The notes below the pieces were generated by a model. It was not told where the DNA came from. It did no database searches and saw nothing but the letters and a program-made list of their open reading frames with translations. Positions 13,608 to 18,694 of a DNA stretch of 18,694 bases are shown piece by piece. A program made the translations under genes and the position numbers. Where the stretch lies: contig DJEP01000050.1 of NCBI GenBank assembly GCA_002431915.1, forward strand, positions 1 to 18,694. The letters run 5' to 3'. Origin of the DNA: Lachnospiraceae bacterium UBA5895. GTDB lineage: Bacteria > Bacillota > Clostridia > Lachnospirales > Lachnospiraceae. How positions within the stretch are numbered: the stretch's first letter is position 1; each line of letters opens with the position of its first letter.

Positions 13608-13612
13608 TTCGG

Positions 13613-13639
13613 TGAAACTTTTTATTCTCATAGGGCGTC
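13613..13639 (+). promoter_or_regulatory. ECF-type promoter of the sigma/anti-sigma operon
   Basis: -35 TGAAACTTTTT (13613-13623) and -10 CGTC (13636-13639), with 17 bp between TGAAAC and CGTC. This matches the promoters of Bacillus-type ECF sigma factors and indicates that the sigma factor directs its own transcription. Confidence 0.8.
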
Positions 13640-13697
13640 AAATATTATAGAATACAGAAAAATAATTGCATGCAGTTCAGAAGTGAGGAAAGGATAT

Positions 13698-14177
13698 ATG
13701 TCGGACAGAAAAAAAGAACAGGCGGTGGAGCGTGCCCTGACGGAGGGGTATGAGAAATATTACCGTCTTGCCTATAGTTATGTACACAATGAAGCGGACG
13801 CGCTGGATATTGTACAGGAAGCAGCCTATAAAGCAATCTTAAAGAGTGACAGCCTGAAGGAACCGCAGTACGTGGAGACCTGGGTGTACCGGATCGTGGT
13901 CAACGAGTCCTGTAGTTTCCTGCGGAGCCGGAAGGAGAGCGCAGATGTGGACGAGATTCAGGCAGCAAGTGAAGATACCTATGAAAATATTGATCTGAAG
14001 CGCGCTATAGAAAATCTTGACTCGAAGGATCGGGCTATCGTGATCCTGCGATTTTTTGAGGACAGGCAGCTGGAGGAGATCGCAGGGATCCTGGATGAGA
14101 ACTTAAGCACCGTAAAAAGCAGGTTATACCGGGCGATGAAAAAGCTGCGGCTGAATCTGGAGGGCAGTACCGGGTGA
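13698..14177 (+). CDS. ECF sigma factor, SigV-like
   Basis: An extracytoplasmic-function sigma factor of 159 residues with only regions 2 and 4. Region 2 is YYRLAYSYVHNEADALDIVQEAAYKAI (about 21-47), followed by the WVYRIVVNESCSFLR helix; region 4 is LRFFEDRQLEEIAGILDENLSTVKSRLYRAMKKLR (about 117-152), whose HTH reads the -35. The ATG at 13698 follows AGGAAAGG; an in-frame GTG at 13683 lies before that site and is unlikely. It is transcribed from an ECF-type promoter (13613-13639), consistent with self-activation, and is followed after 72 bp by an RsiV-like anti-sigma factor. That pairing, more than the sigma sequence alone, supports the SigV-like label. Confidence 0.93.
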   Translation: MSDRKKEQAVERALTEGYEKYYRLAYSYVHNEADALDIVQEAAYKAILKSDSLKEPQYVETWVYRIVVNESCSFLRSRKESADVDEIQAASEDTYENIDLKRAIENLDSKDRAIVILRFFEDRQLEEIAGILDENLSTVKSRLYRAMKKLRLNLEGSTG

Positions 14178-14249
14178 TCCCACAACCGCTGATACAGACA
14201 TTAGGATTGACATGACCGGTCCCGAAAGATCGGCAGATGGAGAATAGAT

Positions 14250-15227
14250 ATGACAGAACAGGAACAGTTGAGACAGTTAAAAGAGGAGTATGAAAATATG
14301 ACAATACCCGAGGCGGGACGGGAACGGCTACAGGAAGGTATCGACAGAGCCCGGATGGAGAAAAAAAGAGCGGAGCGGGCCAGGAGACGCACTGCATGGA
14401 CGGCTGCAGCAGCGGCAGTGGCCTTGCTGATTGCTCTGCCCAATACCAACGTACAGATCGCCCATGCCATGGAGAGTCTTCCGCTGCTGGGAGGTTTTTT
14501 CCGGCTGGTGACGGTGCGGCAGTACAATTACAGTGATGAGAACCATGATGCGGAGATCGAACTGGCACAGATCACCTACGGAGAGGATACAGAGGAGGTC
14601 GCTCCCGCAGGAGAAGTGGCAGTCGGTGCAGCCGCTCCGGAGGACACAGATACCGGAAGCACGGAAGATGTCGGGCAGGAGGACGCAGTGGCAAAGCTGT
14701 CGGAAGACGGCGTACAGGAGGTCAATCAGGATATAGAGGCCACGGTAGAGGAGCTGATCCGCCAGTTCGAGGACACTTTATCCGAGGAAGGCTACCACGG
14801 TCTGCATGTATCCCAGGAGGTCGTGACGGATAATGCGAAATATTATACGGTAAAGTTAAGCGTTCTGGAGACGGCAGCCAGCGGCTACGAGCATAACCGG
14901 TTTTATACCATTGATAAGCAGACGAAAGATGTGGTGACACTGGCAGACTTGTTTGCGGAGGGAAGTGACTACATCTCCGTGATCAGTGAGAATATCAAGA
15001 CCCAGATGCGGGAGCAGATGGCGTCGGATGAGGGTGTGATCTATTTTCTGGATGAGACGGATATGCCGGAGTTCAATTTCCGGAGTATCACGGAGCAGAC
15101 AAATTTTTATTTTAATGAAAAAGGAGAACTGGTCATTGCTTTTGATGAATACGAAGTGGCTCCCGGTTACATGGGAGCACCGGAATTTGTGATCCCCACA
15201 GAAACTGTAGAAACATTATATAAATAG
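14250..15227 (+). CDS. RsiV-like transmembrane anti-sigma factor
   Basis: A 325-residue single-pass membrane protein. The cytoplasmic part (1-46) is helical and charged and should hold the sigma factor. The TM segment is at about 47-63, followed by NVQIAHAMESLPLLGGFFRLVTVRQY, a stretch typical of RsiV-like proteins. After an acidic low-complexity insert (about 112-145), the external part shows a DUF4163/DUF3298-type fold (about 155-315: EELIRQFEDTLSEEG...DLFAEGSDYISVISENIKTQM...FYFNEKGELVIAFDEYEVAPGYMGAPEF). In Bacillus subtilis this domain of RsiV binds lysozyme, which triggers cleavage and frees SigV. By homology this pair probably senses lysozyme or similar wall stress; that is inference. 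Ribosome site GGAG lies 7 bases before the ATG. Confidence 0.88.
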   Translation: MTEQEQLRQLKEEYENMTIPEAGRERLQEGIDRARMEKKRAERARRRTAWTAAAAAVALLIALPNTNVQIAHAMESLPLLGGFFRLVTVRQYNYSDENHDAEIELAQITYGEDTEEVAPAGEVAVGAAAPEDTDTGSTEDVGQEDAVAKLSEDGVQEVNQDIEATVEELIRQFEDTLSEEGYHGLHVSQEVVTDNAKYYTVKLSVLETAASGYEHNRFYTIDKQTKDVVTLADLFAEGSDYISVISENIKTQMREQMASDEGVIYFLDETDMPEFNFRSITEQTNFYFNEKGELVIAFDEYEVAPGYMGAPEFVIPTETVETLYK

Positions 15228-15229
15228 AC

Positions 15230-15269
15230 TTGTAGAAAGCAGTCATTTTCCGTATAATCTTAGTGACTG
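15230..15269 (+). promoter_or_regulatory. Promoter of the tandem-HTH gene with possible operator
   Basis: -35 TTGTAG (15230-15235), 17-bp spacer, -10 TATAAT (15253-15258). The inverted repeat CAGTCA (15240-15245)/TGACTG (15264-15269) brackets the -10 box, a possible operator. The leader would be about 85 bases. The -35 begins 3 bases after the stop codon of the anti-sigma gene. Confidence 0.6.
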
Positions 15270-15350
15270 TTCCGAGCTATGGTAATAGTATTGTAAGACA
15301 TGAGGCTCTGAATAGTTATTACAGAATGATTCTTTGAAAGGGAAAGCAGC

Positions 15351-17096
15351 ATGGACAATAAGAGATTTCATGAGCAGTTAAATGAATATCTGGAGGAACT
15401 GGATTGTACCGCAAAGGAATTGGGAGAAGCCTCCGGATTGTCGGCTGCCACACTCAGCAGATACCGTTCCGGCGTCCGGGTACCGGACACGGATGCAGAA
15501 GCCTTTGCCGGCATATGCCGGGCGATTGCCGGGATCGCCGGCCAGCGCGGAATAGAAACACTTACCGAAGAGAAGGTCAGAGAAGGTTTTTTGTGTTGTG
15601 AGGACATGATCGCAGTAGATAAAGAACAGCTGCGAACGAACTTTAATCTGTTGTCAACGGCATTAAATCTGAATATGAACAGCCTGTGTCAACAGATCAA
15701 TTATGGCAGTTCCACTGTTTTTCGTTTTCGAAGCGGTTCCCGTCAGCCATCGGAGCCGGAAAAATTTGCAGAGGCTGTGGCAAAATATGTGGCAGAGGTA
15801 TGTATAGAGGAAACAGAACGGGAGAAGTTGGCGCAGATTCTGCAATGCGACATCAGCGAGTTCGATGAAAAAGAACATGGTGCGGCCATAATAAAAGAAT
15901 GGCTTTTGAATGCAAACATGGAGAACAAAAAAGAAGTATCCCATTTTCTGGAACAATTGGATCAGTTTGATCTGAATGAATATATTAAGGCAATTCATTT
16001 TGACGAATGGAAAGTTCCTCCCTCCATTCCGTTCCGACTGGCAACATCGAAATCCTATACCGGACTGAAAAATATGATGGAAGCGGAACTGGATTTTCTG
16101 AAGGATACGGTATTGAGCAGATCCATGGATCCGGTGATCATGTACAGTGACATGCCGATGGAAGAGATGGCGAAGGATCCGGAATTCCCGAAAAAATGGA
16201 TGTTCGGCATGGCCATGATGCTGAAAAAAGGACTGCATCTGCATCAGATCCATAATCTGAATCGTTCTTTTGAGGAAATGATGTTGGGGCTGGAGAGCTG
16301 GATCCCCATGTATATGACGGGACAGATCTCACCGTATTATCTGAAAACAGGACAGGATCAGGTATTTCTGCATTTTTTGAAGGTATCCGGTTCGGTTGCT
16401 TTGTCCGGTGAGGCCATCAGGGGCTATCACAGTGAGGGAAAATACTATCTGGCCCGTTCTAAGGATGAGGTGGTGTATTATCAGAAGCGTGCTAAAGAAC
16501 TTTTGAATTCCGCCAGCCCGTTGATGGAGATCTATCGGGTGGAAAATGCCGGAGCATTTGGGGCATTTTTAAGGTCTGATGCGGATACCGACGGCAGGAG
16601 AAGAAATATCTTATCGGCGCCGCCCCTATGGATCGCGGACAGAGACTGGCTGGAACAGTTTTTAATGCGGCGGGACGTGCCGGGGGAGCAGGCACAAAAA
16701 ATCCTGGTCTATGCGGATACCCTCAGACAGTTAAACCAGCGTATTTTACAGAAAAACCGTATGATAGATGGGATCTCATTGCCGGAACGGGAAGTATTTG
16801 ATGAATATCCCGTGACACTTTCCGTAAGCGGAATGTTTTGCGAAACGGATTTTTCTTATACCTGGGAGGAATATCAGACCCATTTGGAGCAGGCGAGAAA
16901 GTACGCGCAGACCCACGAAAATTATATTCTGGAAGAAACAAGGTCCCATGCGTTCCGAAATCTGCAAATACAGATCCATGAGGGAAAATGGGCCATGGTA
17001 TCCAAGGGAAAAGCTCCGGCCATCCATTTTGTAATCTATCATTCCCGGTTAAGGGAAGCCATAGAGCATTTTATACCGCCGGTGGTGGAGGACTAG
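15351..17096 (+). CDS. Large protein with tandem N-terminal XRE-like HTH domains
   Basis: I do not recognise a named family. The 581-residue protein begins with two Cro/C1-like HTH units: about 14-60 (TAKELGEASGLSAATLSRYRSGVRVPD) and about 92-148 (NFNLLSTALNLNMNSLCQQINYGSSTVFRFRSGSRQPS). Both have the HTH core and the following 'R.RSG.R.P' turn. The remaining ~420 residues are soluble, mainly helical, with no enzymatic motif I can identify; distinctive parts are MYSDMPMEEMAKDPEFPKKW and HLHQIHNLNRSFEEMMLGLESWIPMYMTGQ. It looks like a cytoplasmic regulator with a large sensing domain. The ribosome site is AAAGGGAAAG. It has its own promoter with a bracketing inverted repeat. The stop codon overlaps that of the convergent gene by four bases, so no terminator separates them. 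Confidence 0.82.
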   Translation: MDNKRFHEQLNEYLEELDCTAKELGEASGLSAATLSRYRSGVRVPDTDAEAFAGICRAIAGIAGQRGIETLTEEKVREGFLCCEDMIAVDKEQLRTNFNLLSTALNLNMNSLCQQINYGSSTVFRFRSGSRQPSEPEKFAEAVAKYVAEVCIEETEREKLAQILQCDISEFDEKEHGAAIIKEWLLNANMENKKEVSHFLEQLDQFDLNEYIKAIHFDEWKVPPSIPFRLATSKSYTGLKNMMEAELDFLKDTVLSRSMDPVIMYSDMPMEEMAKDPEFPKKWMFGMAMMLKKGLHLHQIHNLNRSFEEMMLGLESWIPMYMTGQISPYYLKTGQDQVFLHFLKVSGSVALSGEAIRGYHSEGKYYLARSKDEVVYYQKRAKELLNSASPLMEIYRVENAGAFGAFLRSDADTDGRRRNILSAPPLWIADRDWLEQFLMRRDVPGEQAQKILVYADTLRQLNQRILQKNRMIDGISLPEREVFDEYPVTLSVSGMFCETDFSYTWEEYQTHLEQARKYAQTHENYILEETRSHAFRNLQIQIHEGKWAMVSKGKAPAIHFVIYHSRLREAIEHFIPPVVED

Positions 17097-18295
17097 TGAC
17101 GCTCCAGTTCTTCCCATTCGGGACCTAATTGCAGACTTCCGTCTTTGCTTCCTACGAAGGTGCCGTTATGATGATAGATGTGTTCATATGCCACATCTGC
17201 CTCATAACCTCTTCCTAAGGAATCCGTATAAGTGTTGACTCCCCGAATGCCATCCGAGGATCTGTCGTAGATTCGATCCATCTGTCGGCTGTGATCATAA
17301 ATTCCCTGATTTACAATGTCTGAAGTCTCTGACAGTGTACGGGATATCTGTTGGGAAGAACGAATGGCGTTCTGCTGTCTCTGCATGGCTCCCTGTATCT
17401 GGATCTGCTGGACATTTCGGAGCTCTTCCTCCTGCAATGCAAAATAAAGGGGAGCGTAACGCAGCTCGGCCAGAAATTTGTCAAATATCGCTTCGTAAGA
17501 ATCATTTTCCGTATGGGGGTACACTAACAGCAGATCAAAAGCCCGCCCCCAGTCAAAGGTTTCCATACCTCCGATGCCGTACATGGCGCCCATAAAGGCC
17601 ATCCCTTTTTTCAGAAAATCCATAACATCCGTAGAATTTCCAGAAGCCTCCTTCGGAGCCTTGGCAAGGATCGTAGCGAAATATCCATCATATACCATAT
17701 CATTCTGTTGAAGGCGGAACTGAAATTTTCCGGCTTCCGTCATAACATTTTTTTCCAGCTTCTGGGAAGCCTCCTGTTGAAAAAGGAACGTTTTTTTCTG
17801 TAAGAGTTCACCGGAACAGGGACGCATCTGGATCTGGGGAGTTCCGCAGATGGCGGAGATACGTTCTACGGCATATTGGGAAAGGGGAACCATTCTGCGA
17901 TAGCATACCAGAGAACGGGGATCCAGCTGGTAGTCCCGGCGCCCCATGCCGGGCAGAGAGGAGCCGGGAGTGTAATCCTTATAATAGGCAAACGGCAGGA
18001 AAAACATTCTGGCACCTTCCGGAGACCAGAGCTGCAGGGCTTTGCAGACAGTGGCCAGGGTAGAGACAGAAGAATTATCATCCGTGACGCGGCAGGACCA
18101 TCCTCTGGGAATATAGGCCTGGAACAAAGGACCTCTGCCGGCATAGTCGATACGCTGTACTTCGGGCACTTCTTTCTTCTGACCGGAGGATAAGATGTAT
18201 TCGGTATCACAATATTCACAGCGGATTTTGAGAGCACCATAAGGTACTTTAAGAGAATGACCGCAATTTCTGCATTTCACTTCTGTGTATTCCAT
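17093..18295 (-). CDS. Zinc-ribbon protein of unknown function
   Basis: A 400-residue protein with an N-terminal four-cysteine zinc ribbon (Cys8, Cys11, Cys26, Cys29: KCRNCGHSLKVPYGALKIRCEYCDTEY). Next comes an alpha/beta region of unknown fold (about 50-285: GPLFQAYIPRGWSCRVTDDNSS...), including a hydrophobic glycine/methionine-rich patch (KKGMAFMGAMYGIGGMETF). After that is a Gln/Ser/Arg-rich helical stretch (about 300-350), and a Tyr/Gly/His-rich end (YTDSLGRGYEADVAYEHIYHHNGTFVGSKDGS...WEELER) that resembles repeat-like tails of uncharacterised Firmicute proteins. No signal peptide. The ATG at 18295-18293 follows GAGAGGG seven bases upstream; in-frame extension to 18424 crosses the promoter region and is unlikely. 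It is convergent with and overlaps the tandem-HTH gene, and divergent from a lipoprotein gene. Confidence 0.8.
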   Translation of the reverse strand: MEYTEVKCRNCGHSLKVPYGALKIRCEYCDTEYILSSGQKKEVPEVQRIDYAGRGPLFQAYIPRGWSCRVTDDNSSVSTLATVCKALQLWSPEGARMFFLPFAYYKDYTPGSSLPGMGRRDYQLDPRSLVCYRRMVPLSQYAVERISAICGTPQIQMRPCSGELLQKKTFLFQQEASQKLEKNVMTEAGKFQFRLQQNDMVYDGYFATILAKAPKEASGNSTDVMDFLKKGMAFMGAMYGIGGMETFDWGRAFDLLLVYPHTENDSYEAIFDKFLAELRYAPLYFALQEEELRNVQQIQIQGAMQRQQNAIRSSQQISRTLSETSDIVNQGIYDHSRQMDRIYDRSSDGIRGVNTYTDSLGRGYEADVAYEHIYHHNGTFVGSKDGSLQLGPEWEELERH

Positions 18296-18354
18296 TAGAA
18301 TTCCCTCTCTTCTTTCCTTCACCCGTTCACTTCTGACGGTAATTTGGTTCCAAG

Positions 18355-18366
18355 CAATTATAATTG
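18355..18366. repeat. 12-bp palindrome in divergent promoter region
   Basis: CAATTATAATTG is a perfect palindrome in an AT-rich stretch between the two divergent genes. It contains TATAAT on the minus strand (18362-18357), a candidate -10 for the zinc-ribbon gene, though no good -35 is visible. A 15-base palindrome TTTCCAAATTGGAAA follows at 18418-18432. Confidence 0.4.
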
Positions 18367-18375
18367 TTTCATTAC

Positions 18376-18384
18376 TGTTATAAT
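18376..18384 (+). promoter_or_regulatory. Extended -10 promoter toward the lipoprotein gene
   Basis: TGTTATAAT is a perfect extended -10 element (TG at 18376-18377, TATAAT at 18379-18384), which can work without a -35. The start would be near 18391, leaving a leader of about 134 bases. Confidence 0.5.
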
Positions 18385-18524
18385 TATATAGGGAATAAGA
18401 AAGAGAGAAGCTAAAAATTTCCAAATTGGAAAGTGCCAGATCGGAAAATGCAGGCCTGCCAGTGACGGTTTCCGGTACAATAAGAGCAGAAAGCAGAAGA
18501 AATACGAAAACGGAGGCGGGAGTA

Positions 18525-18694
18525 TTGAGGAGAAAATTTTATGGAATATTGACAGCCGTTTTGTTATGCGGCGTCTGCAGTGCCTGTGGAAATCCGGCAG
18601 GAAATGAAGGGACATCCGTGGAAACACAAGAGATCACAACAGAGACAGAATCCCCGGGAAACTATAAGGAGTATAACGGCTATGGATGTTATGA
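18525..18694 (+). CDS. Lipoprotein, 5' part only
   Basis: The reading frame begins at TTG (18525-18527) with GGAGG (18512-18516) eight bases upstream, and runs off the window after 56 codons. The product starts MRRKFYGILTAVLLCGVCSAC: a basic end, a hydrophobic core and a lipobox ending at Cys21 (the -3 position is Cys, slightly unusual). The mature start is GNPAGNEGTSVETQEITTETESPGNYKEYNGYG. The stretch EITTET also occurs just after the lipidation site of the beta-helix lipoprotein at 10379. An ATG at 18540 stops after three codons and is not the start. Function cannot be told from this part. Confidence 0.75.
   Translation, partial: MRRKFYGILTAVLLCGVCSACGNPAGNEGTSVETQEITTETESPGNYKEYNGYGCY

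Noticed and set aside
1..18694. CRISPR array, insertion sequence or prophage remnants
   Set aside because: No regularly spaced repeats, transposase, integrase or phage structural genes were seen in either strand.

Overview
The window looks like a chromosomal stretch from a low-to-mid-GC Firmicute, most likely a gut Lachnospiraceae/Clostridia member. Signs are the Gram-positive ribosome binding sites, TTGACA/TATAAT promoters, a CIRCE operator before groES-groEL, a type II pantothenate kinase, a SigV/RsiV-like ECF pair, a GH43 xylosidase, lipoproteins with type II signal peptides and a tRNA without encoded CCA. I see no insertion sequence, prophage, CRISPR array or origin. The family assignment is inference.

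Layout. 1-2393: radA and coaW, closed by a very long hairpin. 2411-3160: a four-TM membrane protein and a Cro/C1-type regulator behind a strong promoter carrying three copies of a 16-bp dyad. 3215-3830: a RelE/ParE-type toxin-antitoxin pair with promoter and terminator. 3874-4248: minus strand, tRNA-Trp and, upstream of it, a candidate ~120-nt small RNA with its own promoter and terminator. 4335-5394: a formate/nitrite transporter. 5585-7736: HrcA/CIRCE-controlled groES-groEL. 7738-7856: a three-way-junction structure plus a second terminator. 7892-10270: a DUF3006-like small protein, a response regulator broken by a frameshift and an internal deletion, and an intact sensor kinase. 10270-11683: a beta-helix lipoprotein whose promoter carries an 11-bp-spaced direct repeat typical of OmpR-family sites. 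11857-13401: GH43 beta-xylosidase. 13464-13607: a second candidate small RNA that begins with a perfect 32-bp palindrome. 13613-15227: ECF sigma factor with an ECF-type promoter, and its RsiV-like anti-sigma factor. 15230-17096: a large tandem-HTH protein of unknown role. 17093-18295 (minus): a zinc-ribbon protein whose stop codon overlaps that of the HTH gene. 18376-18694: start of a lipoprotein gene that runs off the window.

How the genes fit together. Housekeeping modules (DNA repair, CoA synthesis, chaperonin, tRNA-Trp) alternate with surface- and stress-sensing modules (two-component system with predicted lipoprotein target, SigV/RsiV-like lysozyme-type envelope sensing, XRE/membrane pair, TA pair). 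The most unusual content is in the non-coding parts: two promoter-to-terminator small RNA candidates, a three-way-junction element after groEL, and dyad operators matched to adjacent regulators. The response regulator lesion would leave its kinase and predicted target promoter without a working DNA-binding partner, unless it is a sequencing error.
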